From positions 1 through 64,000 of the forward strand of contig NZ_JAFBFH010000002.1 of assembly GCF_016909185.1 (NCBI RefSeq): DNA of 64,000 nt. Direction: 5' to 3'. The position numbers and the translations under genes are program-made. The notes under the pieces were generated by a model. The model was not told where the DNA came from and did no database searches. It was given only the letters and a program-made list of their open reading frames with translations. The DNA comes from Siminovitchia thermophila (GTDB lineage Bacteria; Bacillota; Bacilli; Bacillales; Bacillaceae_C). This document shows, in pieces, positions 52,456 to 60,822 of this stretch (position 1 is the first letter of the stretch; each line of letters opens with the position of its first letter).

Positions 52456-54621
52456 TTAATCTATATTTGGCTTCCAGCGCAATTTATCGATCTCATGACC
52501 TGCTGAACGGGCAACGGCTACTCCATAAATCACAAAAATGAGGATGACGACACATGCAAAGGCAAAGGAAATCGGATAAAGTAACGCATTGTCTTCGATG
52601 CGAATCACCACAAATGAAATCATTGCCTTTATCCCAACAGCCGCACTCACACATGCCAGAGACATAGGTAACAGAAAAGCCAACAACACTTGTCTATGCA
52701 TCGACTTTTTCATTTGATTCCGTTTTGCTCCCAACATGGAAAGTGTTACATAGCGCTGTCCAGTCTGCTTCATCTGTGTCAAAAATTGTAAAGCTAATAC
52801 CGTACAAGCAATAATCAAGAATAAGAATCCCACATATAGTGTCGTATAACTTCCCGCAACAACATAGAAGAGTTGACGTCCAAAGTTTTGCAAATAACTT
52901 TCAAACTGAAAGCCCGAAGATTGTAATAAGTCTCTGGCTTCCATCATGGGTTTCATTAAACCTTGCTCATCTTGCAGCTTTTGTGGGATGCGAAAATTCC
53001 AATAAGACACATAAGTTTCCGTATTTAAAAATTGTTCAAACATAGGGTCGGGGACGATAAATGCGGAATGAATTTCTACCGAACGGTCTGCGACTAACCC
53101 TCTCATCGGAGTGGATGCTCGTATAGATATTGCCTGATCATGAATGCTCATCAAACTTTGCCCTTCTTTTTCAGCCTTTTCAAGAATACGATCTAATACA
53201 GGCATGCGTTCTAAATTATCCATATGCAAAAGGTCTGGATTAAAGTATAGAGCAATTTCATCTGCATGCAGGTTCAGTGGTTTTTCTCCTATTGCCTTTA
53301 AAAGTCCATTATAAGATGATTCGGGAATGAGGTAAGGTGCTTTTGCATCAATCTCTAGGACCCCAAGCAAGTTAAGTGCATCGGGGTTTTCCGAACTAAT
53401 CGTGTAACCTTGCATTTCTCCGGATAAAAGCTGCTCTTTATAGTCGCTTGGCAGAGCCATAATGAGCTGCTCTCTTAATTCAGACCAGTCTACCAACGAT
53501 GAGGGCGAGTTGCCATCCCCTTGTTCATCCTTATATTTCATTTTCCCGATTTCTAATAGATTCAAGTCCTCTACATATGGTACCATTTTTTCTGAAGTAA
53601 GAAATTGCTCAACCTTTTGATGATCTCCATGAACCGTAAAATCATATAACGAGGAAGTCCTAGTAATAGCACTATCGAAACCGATAATCGTTGAAGCACC
53701 ATTTGTGATCAAAATGATCGACAATGTGATGAGGATCGATGTTACAGCAACAGAAATGGATTTATTCGCTACATTTTCCTGGAACTGCCTTAAAGTAAAT
53801 GTGCGCAGCCCTTTCGTAGATTTACCCTCGGACAAGCTTGCCAATAAGCCAAATAGTTTTCCAAATCCCCTCATAAAAAAGATCGTTCCCAAACATCCGA
53901 GAGCCAATGCCACAAACAAGAGCAGTCCTGCAAAATCCATAAAACGATATAAAACAATCCAGTAGGCAACACCTAGTAAGACAATACCCACTAAAATATG
54001 GAGTATGTTGCCTTTAAAATGTCCCCTATCTTGTTTCTTATCCATTTGCTCATAAAGTAATTGATGTACCTCTTGATTAAATAATCTTCCGCCAAGAATG
54101 ACTAATGCGATGAGCTGGATGAATAAAAAACCAATGATCGTAAAGATTATCGCGCTTACCGACAAGCTTATTTGATGACCGATAATTCCCTGTCCGACTA
54201 GTTTAGAAACCGTCAAGCTGATGATTTCCGCTAAAAATCCGCCTATTAAAATCCCGCCAATGAGCGCCAAAATTGACGTCATAAGCCCCTCTGCTGCAAG
54301 TTGAAGAACTAGACGCTCTTTGCGCATTCCTAACATGAGATAGAGTCCAAACTCTTTGCTTCTCCGATTTAATTGGTACTGATTCGCAAATAAAATCAAG
54401 AAAAACAATAGGAATAAGGCAAATAGATACACAAGGGGCATGAGCGATAAGAGTTTATCGATCGCATCACTTTCAAATTCTTTCAAGAATAGGATCACAT
54501 CTTGTCTTCCAAGTGAAAGAATGATATAAAACGAGGCCACTGCTGTGACTAGTGTTGCAAAGTAGATTAAATTTTCCTTCCGACTTCGATTCGCATTACG
54601 ATAAATCAGCCTATAGAACAT
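52456..54621 (-). CDS. BceB-like ABC transporter permease
   Basis: 721 residues. Ten membrane segments in the BceB order: one, then three forming the first FtsX domain (about 55-180), two pairs in the middle (about 205-245 and 285-310), the large extracytoplasmic loop (about 320-560) and the final three helices (about 570-715). The loop is the ligand-binding part that recognises peptide antibiotics or their lipid II-cycle targets. ATG at 54621 after GGGGGAGGAAGCGCAA; it overlaps the ATPase gene by 11 bases. With BceA, BceR and BceS-like partners nearby the identification as a detoxification module is firm; the antibiotic is unknown. Confidence 0.9.
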   Translation of the reverse strand: MFYRLIYRNANRSRKENLIYFATLVTAVASFYIILSLGRQDVILFLKEFESDAIDKLLSLMPLVYLFALFLLFFLILFANQYQLNRRSKEFGLYLMLGMRKERLVLQLAAEGLMTSILALIGGILIGGFLAEIISLTVSKLVGQGIIGHQISLSVSAIIFTIIGFLFIQLIALVILGGRLFNQEVHQLLYEQMDKKQDRGHFKGNILHILVGIVLLGVAYWIVLYRFMDFAGLLLFVALALGCLGTIFFMRGFGKLFGLLASLSEGKSTKGLRTFTLRQFQENVANKSISVAVTSILITLSIILITNGASTIIGFDSAITRTSSLYDFTVHGDHQKVEQFLTSEKMVPYVEDLNLLEIGKMKYKDEQGDGNSPSSLVDWSELREQLIMALPSDYKEQLLSGEMQGYTISSENPDALNLLGVLEIDAKAPYLIPESSYNGLLKAIGEKPLNLHADEIALYFNPDLLHMDNLERMPVLDRILEKAEKEGQSLMSIHDQAISIRASTPMRGLVADRSVEIHSAFIVPDPMFEQFLNTETYVSYWNFRIPQKLQDEQGLMKPMMEARDLLQSSGFQFESYLQNFGRQLFYVVAGSYTTLYVGFLFLIIACTVLALQFLTQMKQTGQRYVTLSMLGAKRNQMKKSMHRQVLLAFLLPMSLACVSAAVGIKAMISFVVIRIEDNALLYPISFAFACVVILIFVIYGVAVARSAGHEIDKLRWKPNID

Positions 54622-55390
54622 TTGCGCTTCCTCCCCCAAGCTGAGCTAATACCTTTAAAATTCTGTCATAAAATTTCTCGCGAGACTCATCTTGTTTGCG
54701 ACGCAGTTCATGAAAGATGACACCATCTTGAATAAAAAGAATTCTGGAGCAAAAGCTTGCAGCATTCGGGTCATGGCTGACCATTAAAATGGTTTTTCCA
54801 CTACTTCTATTAATTCCTTCCAGCTTATTCATTAAGATTTTTGCAGAGCGTGTGTCCAATGCTCCTGTCGGTTCATCTGCAAGAACGATATCTGGATCAG
54901 AAATCAAACTGCGGGCAGCAGCCACCCTTTGCTTTTGTCCTCCAGACATCTGAGATGGAAATTTATGAAGGATATCGGTAATTTCAAAAAAACTGGCCAG
55001 CTCATCTAACTTGGCACGTGCTTTCGCAAAATCCACCCCATGAATAGACAGCGGCAATAGGATATTTTCTTGTCCCGTTAAATTATCTAGCAGCGCAAAG
55101 TCTTGAAACAAGTACCCAATTCGACTACCCCGATATTCTGCTAAATCTTTACTGTCAAAAGCACTGATGTTTTTCCCATTTAAAAGTACCCGCCCGGCAG
55201 TTGGCTTGATGATCGTGGCAATGCAGTTTAATAACGTCGTTTTACCAGACCCGCTTGGTCCCATGATTCCTAAAAATTCTCCTGGGAGAATATCAAAACT
55301 GACACCGTTTAAAGCTTTTGTTATATTGTCTTTCTTTCCGAAGTTTTTTTGTAAGTCTTGAACCTCTAGTAATTTTCCTTCTCTGGCCAT
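54611..55390 (-). CDS. BceA-like ABC transporter ATP-binding protein
   Basis: 259 residues. Walker A GPSGSGKTT (about 43-51), Q-loop YLFQDFA, signature MSGGQKQRVAAARSL, Walker [14 protein letters not shown], switch His VSHDP. It powers the BceB-like permease. The ATG at 55390 follows GGGGAG; the longer frame to 55456 covers the promoter and is not coding. First gene of the module: ATPase, permease, regulator, kinase, membrane protein, acetyltransferase, all on the minus strand over 5.6 kb. Confidence 0.92.
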   Translation of the reverse strand: MAREGKLLEVQDLQKNFGKKDNITKALNGVSFDILPGEFLGIMGPSGSGKTTLLNCIATIIKPTAGRVLLNGKNISAFDSKDLAEYRGSRIGYLFQDFALLDNLTGQENILLPLSIHGVDFAKARAKLDELASFFEITDILHKFPSQMSGGQKQRVAAARSLISDPDIVLADEPTGALDTRSAKILMNKLEGINRSSGKTILMVSHDPNAASFCSRILFIQDGVIFHELRRKQDESREKFYDRILKVLAQLGGGSANVL

Positions 55391-55442
55391 GCATAACTCC
55401 CCTTTTTTATGATCATTTTTGAAATCGAATTGAGTTATACAC

Positions 55443-55488
55443 ATTATAACCAGCATAAAAGTCTAGGAACACTTACAGATGATGTAAG
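55443..55488 (-). promoter_or_regulatory. Promoter and candidate BceR-like operator of the Bce module
   Basis: On the minus strand TATAAT (55443-55448) has a poor -35. CTTACA-GATGA-TGTAAG (55472-55488) is a perfect inverted repeat with 6-bp arms centred about 44 bases before the expected start, where an activator of a weak promoter would bind. Confidence 0.5.
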
Positions 55489-55542
55489 GAAACGTAACTG
55501 ATGTTAATCACTATATATAGTGTCCCGCGATCGTTCATTTAT

Positions 55543-55687
55543 CCCGCATTAACTGGCAGTAAGCCCCTTTGCTTAGAAATCTAAAATGTAAGTAGAAAGT
55601 GCTGGGTCAACTGCCAGTAAATGCCCGATTGGTTCAACTAACATTCAGTAGGAGATGGAAGAAAACTCCTACTGAATGAAGTTTCAC
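55543..55687 (+). mobile_element. Hairpin element R5, with a different second stem
   Basis: Plus-strand copy next to TTTAT (55538-55542): CCCGCA, stem TTAACTGGCAG / CTGCCAGTAAA, box TGCCCGATTGGTTCAAC, hairpin CATTCAGTAGGAG / CTCCTACTGAATG, ending GAAGTTTCAC. The first stem sequence differs from the other copies (which have AGGTGCCG / CGGCACCT) while flanks are the same, so the pairing is conserved by compensating changes. Confidence 0.65.
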
Positions 55688-55938
55688 TATATGGAATAAG
55701 CATGACCTCCAAAGGACATGTGCCATTAAACAAGTTTGCCTAATAAAGCTCCTGCCCATGCCTGAACAAATCACATATGCAATAAAGCAAGATGTTTTTT
55801 AGTTGCTGTCGCCATTATGATTAAACATTTAGAAAAGATTATATCTAAGTATCGCCAGCTCGACTTTATCCGTTGACGACATCTTAAAATAACAGGATGT
55901 TAGTTCTTCTTCCGCTCAGTTCGATTGTTCAGTTTCTT
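55688..55938. other. Intergenic region without recognisable gene
   Basis: Nothing supported. Confidence 0.35.
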
Positions 55939-56580
55939 TTAAAAATGACCCTTTTCTACAATAACCTCTTCATTTGAATTTTTGATAACAATATCAAAAC
56001 TTCGATGAAAAGGATGCATAAACAAATCATATTGAATTCTACGCTCTTCATGAGATTGCCTTACATAATGGATGTCTATTCCTCTCTCCGAAACATCCCG
56101 TTCACTTCTTCTCATTAACTCCGTTTCTCCATCCGTATATAAGTAAATGGTTAAATCGTACAAATCAGGATTGGTAAATGCAACACTCATTCCTTCAACA
56201 ATGGTTATTTTGTTTTGTGAAGAGAGTAAACTGCTCTTTATATAATGTGTCCCAATTGTATAGAGGTCTAAGCCATCCCTGATCATGTTTATGTCTCTCT
56301 CTAAAGCTGATACATGATGAGCTGCAGGGTGACAGGCGGTCATTTTATAATGATGATTCTTATTTTTGTATTCATAATCTATTACAGCATATTTCCTAAG
56401 ATGAGAGCCAATTATATATGGATCAGTATTCAGCTCATTAACACCTTGTTGTTCCAAAAATTTTGCAAGACTAGTTGCAAACGTTGTCTTTCCCGAAGCA
56501 CCATGGCCCGAAATCCCAATGATTAATCTTTTATCTGTTTTATTTATAAAGTTAGCTATCCCTTGTAATATCTTGTCCAT
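55939..56580 (-). CDS. P-loop kinase, uridine kinase-like
   Basis: 213 residues. Walker A GISGHGASGKTTF (near the N-terminus) after IIGISG, then LNTDPYII and, later, TIVEGMSVAFTNPDLYDLTIYLY, which follow the uridine kinase/phosphoribulokinase fold, with an RxxRD-like lid (RRSERDVSERG). It probably phosphorylates a nucleoside or similar small molecule with ATP in the cytoplasm; the substrate is uncertain because the nucleoside-binding residues are not diagnostic to me. Two ATGs are adjacent; GGGGAGA suits the second (56580). The frame opens at 56616 without a good site. Confidence 0.75.
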   Translation of the reverse strand: MDKILQGIANFINKTDKRLIIGISGHGASGKTTFATSLAKFLEQQGVNELNTDPYIIGSHLRKYAVIDYEYKNKNHHYKMTACHPAAHHVSALERDINMIRDGLDLYTIGTHYIKSSLLSSQNKITIVEGMSVAFTNPDLYDLTIYLYTDGETELMRRSERDVSERGIDIHYVRQSHEERRIQYDLFMHPFHRSFDIVIKNSNEEVIVEKGHF

Positions 56581-56780
56581 CATTCTCCCCTTTTTCGGTT
56601 TATGATTGATTTTCATTAAGTATATTCCAATTCCTTCTACAAAACATGCGATATTACCGCTTTAATTGTCTTCTAGTAGTAGCAAAGCAACTTCGGGGGG
56701 CCTTTCAATATACCAACCAAAAAGAAGCATGCTAAAATACAGCACGCTTCTCCTATAGATATGTTATTTATATTCTGAAG
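56581..56780. other. Short intergenic region with a hairpin
   Basis: AGCATGC ... GCACGCT near 56725-56750 forms a weak hairpin after the small membrane protein gene, on the minus strand leading side. No gene seen. Confidence 0.3.
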
Positions 56781-56978
56781 CTATGATTTTTCTTTCTTAC
56801 TAAACATTACATAAGCAATAACTCCAAATAAATAACCTATACCTGCACCTATCACAATTGTTAACAATAGAAAGTCGAGGAAAAATATGCCGAAAACGAC
56901 ACCAATGGCACAACCAAAAATCATTCCCAATGGTATTAAACTATCTATTAAAACTTTAGTGTCTTTTGATTTTTTCAT
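56781..56978 (-). CDS. Small glycine-rich membrane protein (65 aa)
   Basis: Two membrane helices (about 10-33 and 37-58) with glycine-zipper spacing (GMIFGCAIGVVFGIFF, GAGIGYLFGVIAYV) between a basic start and a basic end. No family recognised; similar small proteins are common in Bacillus and may oligomerise in the membrane. AAGGGAAC lies about 11 bases before the ATG. Confidence 0.6.
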   Translation of the reverse strand: MKKSKDTKVLIDSLIPLGMIFGCAIGVVFGIFFLDFLLLTIVIGAGIGYLFGVIAYVMFSKKEKS

Positions 56979-57302
56979 ACCGAATGTTCCCTTCTATGTT
57001 ACTGATAAAGCAACATCATTGGCATTGCTAATCTTTTTCATGGCTAGCCTTAACCGATCATGTATTTGAACATTGGCTTTTAGGTGACACGGGATTTAGA
57101 TTTAGGCATACTCATTTACGAATTTGCTCCCTGTCGTTGATCATGTTTCTAGTGCGTATCCTTCAAACCTCACCCGATCAATTCCAGGACTTGCCTTAGT
57201 TCACTTTATTTTTTAAGAAAAAAACAATCCTTTTTGTTAAAGGGTTGTTGTGAACAAAATTTATTTTAATCATAACATTTTAAAGACGCAAAAGCGCATC
57301 AG
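56979..57302. other. Intergenic region ending at element R6
   Basis: Only the terminator at 57223-57249 is recognisable. Confidence 0.35.
57223..57249 (-). terminator. Intrinsic terminator, separated from its gene by R6
   Basis: On the minus strand AACAACCCTTT pairs with AAAGGATTGTT (one G-T mismatch position) and runs into TTTTTTT. It is the natural end of the C45 peptidase transcript, but element R6 lies between gene and terminator. Confidence 0.6.
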
Positions 57303-57453
57303 GTGAAAACTTTATTCAGTAGGAGTTTTCTTCCATCTCCTACTGAATGTTAGTTGACCGAATCGGGCATTTAGGTGCCGTTTCTCCCACTTAGACCTTT
57401 TGTATTAACTCAGGGATTTTGAAGTGGGAGTATTACGGCACCTTACATGCGGG
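57303..57453 (-). mobile_element. Hairpin element R6
   Basis: TTTAT flank (57454-57458), CCCGCA, stem AAGGTGCCG / CGGCACCT, inner CTCCCACTT pairing, box CCCGATTCGGTCAAC, and hairpin CATTCAGTAGGAG / CTCCTACTGAATA, ending AAAGTTTTCAC. 151 bp, no ORF. It sits within the 3' region of the C45 peptidase transcript. Confidence 0.65.
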
Positions 57454-57553
57454 ATAAAATCATTCAAAAAACAGAACAGTTTAAAAAATTTATTTTTCTC
57501 CCAAGAAATAAATAATTCATCAAGTTGCTTCATTCTTCTTCATCACTTTTCAA

Positions 57554-58663
57554 CTACACTTTCATTCTCCAAAAACTGGGTCCATAATCTGTATTCTCAA
57601 CCAAAACATTTAAATCAGAGGCAGGTAAAGCTTCTCCAACTGTTAACTGATGCATGTTATTTTGTATAGGAGAGCCAAAGGAGAATTCCAGTTGTTTGGC
57701 ATTCAAATCAAACAATATAGAATGCACGGTTCCAAAATGTTGTTGATAATTATGCACAGTTAACCCCTCAGGATACTCTTGTAATAGGAAACTTCGCAGA
57801 TGATTTTTCGAGATAAGATCATTGCTTTTTAAACTATTTTCCATAAAATCATAACGTACTTTGGACTGTTCCAACATGCTATTTTCTATTCTCGAAATAT
57901 GAGGGAATAGGGCATGGTTAGTGGCAATCATGTATTCTGATTTGTTGGTGCTCTTTTCTACAGCTCTTTTTCCATCATAAGTTTCGATTAAAGCTGCATG
58001 ACCATCAGCATCTGCTAAAAGCAAATTCATATTTGTTCCAATAGGCATATCCTCTATATAAGAAATTCCTTCCTCAACGTCTTTACAATTTTCAAGTAAC
58101 GCCCTGACGATCACCATAAACTGTAACCCTTTTATAGTCGGCTTTTTCATTCCCGGGTGTTTTCCAACTGGCATACCGCAAGCAGCAAAAGCTACACAAA
58201 ACCCTTTTTCATTTAAGCCTTCGCTTCGACCGAAATATGAAACGGAAAATCCAGTATGACTGTATTTCCCCTTTACTTTTGTTGTGCAGAGTCTCATATC
58301 AGAGATGGCTGGGGACAGGTCGTAGTTTCTTAGGACATACGTTTTATGATCATTTGTCTTAATCGGTAAAACAGCACCCAAACTACATCCACCTAGTTGT
58401 AGCAACGCTTCATCGAAGAAGTTAAGATCACTTGGCTTTACATTAAGCTCATCTGCAAACCCTTGTAATTCTTCGTTTAAACCTGGACAATACTGGTTCA
58501 TGAGCTTTTCCATATCCTTACATTTTGCCTCGTCTATTGGTTTGACTGATAAAACTGTATTCTTTGCTACAGGATTCTTTTTTATTTCTTCTCCTTGCCT
58601 TCTACCAATTTCATAACTAGTGCCTTCAAGATACGAAAAAGAAGCTTGAATGGTTTCTTTCAT
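57554..58663 (-). CDS. C45 family peptidase / acyltransferase (acyl-CoA:6-APA acyltransferase-like)
   Basis: 369 residues. The nucleophile is C93 in LQLGGCSLGA, at the G-C bond where members of this Ntn-hydrolase family cut themselves. Later blocks YVLRNYDLSPA, GRSEGLNEKGFCVAFAACGMP, LADADGHAALIETYDGKRAV and YMIATNHAL (Asn) are those of C45/penicillin acyltransferase proteins. Members hydrolyse amide bonds in acyl-amino acids, penicillins or related compounds. GGGGAGAGATAAATT precedes the ATG. It lies downstream of a MerR gene on the same strand, with a terminator between them. Substrate unknown; a role against a beta-lactam or an acylated signal is possible but not shown. Confidence 0.85.
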   Translation of the reverse strand: MKETIQASFSYLEGTSYEIGRRQGEEIKKNPVAKNTVLSVKPIDEAKCKDMEKLMNQYCPGLNEELQGFADELNVKPSDLNFFDEALLQLGGCSLGAVLPIKTNDHKTYVLRNYDLSPAISDMRLCTTKVKGKYSHTGFSVSYFGRSEGLNEKGFCVAFAACGMPVGKHPGMKKPTIKGLQFMVIVRALLENCKDVEEGISYIEDMPIGTNMNLLLADADGHAALIETYDGKRAVEKSTNKSEYMIATNHALFPHISRIENSMLEQSKVRYDFMENSLKSNDLISKNHLRSFLLQEYPEGLTVHNYQQHFGTVHSILFDLNAKQLEFSFGSPIQNNMHQLTVGEALPASDLNVLVENTDYGPSFWRMKV

Positions 58664-58996
58664 AATTTATCTCTCCCCGGTCAAAATGATGGATGCATAT
58701 CGCGGAAATACATACCAGGTATTTCAAATACGCATATTCTTAAAAGAAATGAACTGACTTCTTCCCATAAAGAATGACAAGCATCAGCAAATCTTTGAAT
58801 TTCCCTAAGCCAAATTCAATAAGAATAGATTTGCATTGCTCAAACCTTCAGGGATGGATAAAGGGTTCCCTCGTAAGTTTTGCCTTTTATTCCTGGATAT
58901 ACATCATAATTTCCCCCCTTTATTTCTATGTATATATAAAGAATAAACCCTCCAGCAGGTGGAGAGTTTACCCTATTTCTATATAAAAGCTGTTGT
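58664..58996. other. Intergenic region with a terminator
   Basis: No gene recognised; hairpin at 58944-58970 follows the MerR gene. Confidence 0.35.
58944..58970 (-). terminator. Intrinsic terminator after the MerR gene
   Basis: On the minus strand AAACTCTCCA pairs with TGGAGGGTTT (one mismatch) around CCTGC, followed by ATTCTTTATATAT. Moderately T-rich. Confidence 0.55.
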
Positions 58997-59848
58997 TTAA
59001 TGATCGTTCTTGGTAACCCGTACACATATTTTCGTGATAAACTCGGAAGGATGTCTGTTCAAATCTGGTCGGATCTCTCTTATATTCAAATCGTAAGGAA
59101 CAAGTCCTTTTTCATAGATCTCAAACGCATTCCCTACAGGGGATAAATTCTGTTCGATTAGCCAGCTTCTCAACTTTTCATATCCTGCATCCAACTCTGA
59201 ATAGGGGCCTTTCACAGTCAGGCATGCGTATGTTCCACCAGCTAACATACTACAACCGTCTATTTTGTTCGTTTCTTTTATTGGAATCAGCAGCTCCACA
59301 TCTGCCTCTTTTTGATGTAAGTCTCGTTCGTGAAAAACAGCCATGAGATTACCGATAATCTCCAGATTAAAAGCATAAACTCGATCAAACAACTTCTTAA
59401 CCAACTGATCAATAAATGTAACGTTTATTTTCTCACGAACCGTATAAACTAGTAGTTCCTTTCGTTTTTCCATAAAACAGTCGGATAAAAGCGGTTCTGG
59501 TATGATAGAAGCCTCTTTTTCGATTTGTAGTTTTAATCGATTCATCTCTTCTATTTGTTTGGAAATTTTCTTTTTTTCAGCCTCAAGTTCAGTAACCTTA
59601 TGTTCTAATATGCTTTTCCAGTTTATTTGATCAGAGTTTTCAATCAGTTCCTTAATTGTCGCCAAAGAGAGATGACAGCTTTTTAAAAGCTTAATTTTTT
59701 TCAAAGTTTGAATTTTATCATAGTCATAATAACGATAGTTGGTTACAGGATCTATATAAGAAGGCTTTAGTAATCCAATGTCGCTATAATAACGTAAAGT
59801 TTTAACAGGAATATTACATATTTCAGAAAATTTGCCTATAGAATACAT
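58997..59848 (-). CDS. MerR family regulator with GyrI-like ligand domain (BmrR/BltR type)
   Basis: 283 residues. MerR helix-turn-helix at 1-70 (YSIGKFSEICNIPVKTLRYYSDIGLLKPSYIDPVTNYRYYDYDKI), a coiled coil (about 75-125, ELEAEKKKISKQIEEMNRLK), then a GyrI-like effector domain (about 130-280) ending in the typical YDLNIREIRP ... ITKICVRV. This is the architecture of BmrR, which binds drug-like cations and activates efflux. It likely controls a nearby export or hydrolase gene, perhaps the C45 peptidase. GAAAGGATGAAAAA precedes the ATG. A broken copy of its first 43 codons lies at 49.6 kb. Confidence 0.9.
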   Translation of the reverse strand: MYSIGKFSEICNIPVKTLRYYSDIGLLKPSYIDPVTNYRYYDYDKIQTLKKIKLLKSCHLSLATIKELIENSDQINWKSILEHKVTELEAEKKKISKQIEEMNRLKLQIEKEASIIPEPLLSDCFMEKRKELLVYTVREKINVTFIDQLVKKLFDRVYAFNLEIIGNLMAVFHERDLHQKEADVELLIPIKETNKIDGCSMLAGGTYACLTVKGPYSELDAGYEKLRSWLIEQNLSPVGNAFEIYEKGLVPYDLNIREIRPDLNRHPSEFITKICVRVTKNDH

Positions 59849-60423
59849 TTTTTCATCCTTTCAACATATTTTCTTTAGCAAGTAAAAAATGTATGAAATG
59901 CAATTAACCATGCCTGCCTTACAAATGCAATAAGAATTCTTTATAACGGAGCTGTCGATGAAAATGATGGGTGAACTGGTCGGAGTTAATATACACACTT
60001 GAATAATGATTGTTTTCGGCCGCTTGGCAAACGGCTCCCAACAATCCGCCATTTTTAAATGATCCTCATGTCTCATATAATCAATCTTAACCGCTGCATC
60101 CTGTCAAACGTGGATGAACGGGAGTCTACAATTATTTTTGGAAGTTGGCAAGTGTCTTCTTTTTATTTACGCAAAAAGATTTTATCTGCTCGGAAACTCT
60201 CTTACAGCTTCTACCTTACATTTAACTCCTTTACTCCACAACTTTTATATTGATCATCGAAGAAGCAATAATAAGTCACAGCCTTTATAAAATAGCTTGA
60301 TCATTTTCCAACCACTTCCACAATCGAGCCCGTTTGTTTTGAAATTGCTCATATGAAAAACCATGGAATCATCTGGTTTTAGATGCTCCATGGTTTTGAT
60401 GAAGTGTGTTAAAGCTTTATATT
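59849..60423. other. Intergenic region with a terminator
   Basis: No gene recognised; the hairpin at 60357-60397 belongs to the RidA-like gene. Confidence 0.35.
60357..60397 (-). terminator. Intrinsic terminator of the RidA-like gene
   Basis: AAAACCATGGA (60357-60367) pairs exactly with TCCATGGTTTT (60387-60397), with an inner ATCT/AGAT pairing. T-runs on either side allow either direction; it lies 30 bases after the RidA-like stop. Confidence 0.65.
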
Positions 60424-60822
60424 TTATACTTTGGCTGCCCAAATTTCTATTTCAATTTTTATCTCAGGTAAACCTAGCTCAGAAAGATATCCAATCGTCA
60501 TTGCCGGATAATCATTGCTAAATAAATGATCCCACTCTGAATCTAAGAAATCCCAATCAATTATCTCAGTAGCCCATATGTTTACTTTTATAATATTTTC
60601 AGCACGTAACCCTTCGGATTCCATCACTTTTTTTATATTGGTAAACGTATTACTCACTTGCTCATTCATATTTTGCGGAAATTGCCCATTTTGATCCATA
60701 CCGACTTGACCTGATGCAACGTATAACTCTGCATTCCTTGGGATTTTTGTGATATGTGTGTAATTCCCCACCGGTGCAGGCATACTTGATGGGTTTTTCC
60801 TTGTAACTTTTCTGTTTTCCAT
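60424..60822 (-). CDS. RidA/YjgF family protein lacking the conserved arginine
   Basis: 132 residues with the RidA plan: LYVASGQVGMDQNGQFP, NEQVSNTFTNIKKVMESEGL, IIKVNIWATEI, DYPAMTIGYLSELGLPEIKIEIEIWAA. In active enamine/imine deaminases the segment reads PARTxV, with an arginine that holds the carboxylate of 2-aminoacrylate; here it is PAMT, so the classic activity is unlikely. The late Pro-x-x-x-Ile-Glu-Ile-Glu is kept. It probably belongs to one of the RidA subfamilies that bind other ligands. GGCGGTGAATAA precedes the ATG. A large inverted repeat lies just upstream. Confidence 0.8.
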   Translation of the reverse strand: MENRKVTRKNPSSMPAPVGNYTHITKIPRNAELYVASGQVGMDQNGQFPQNMNEQVSNTFTNIKKVMESEGLRAENIIKVNIWATEIIDWDFLDSEWDHLFSNDYPAMTIGYLSELGLPEIKIEIEIWAAKV

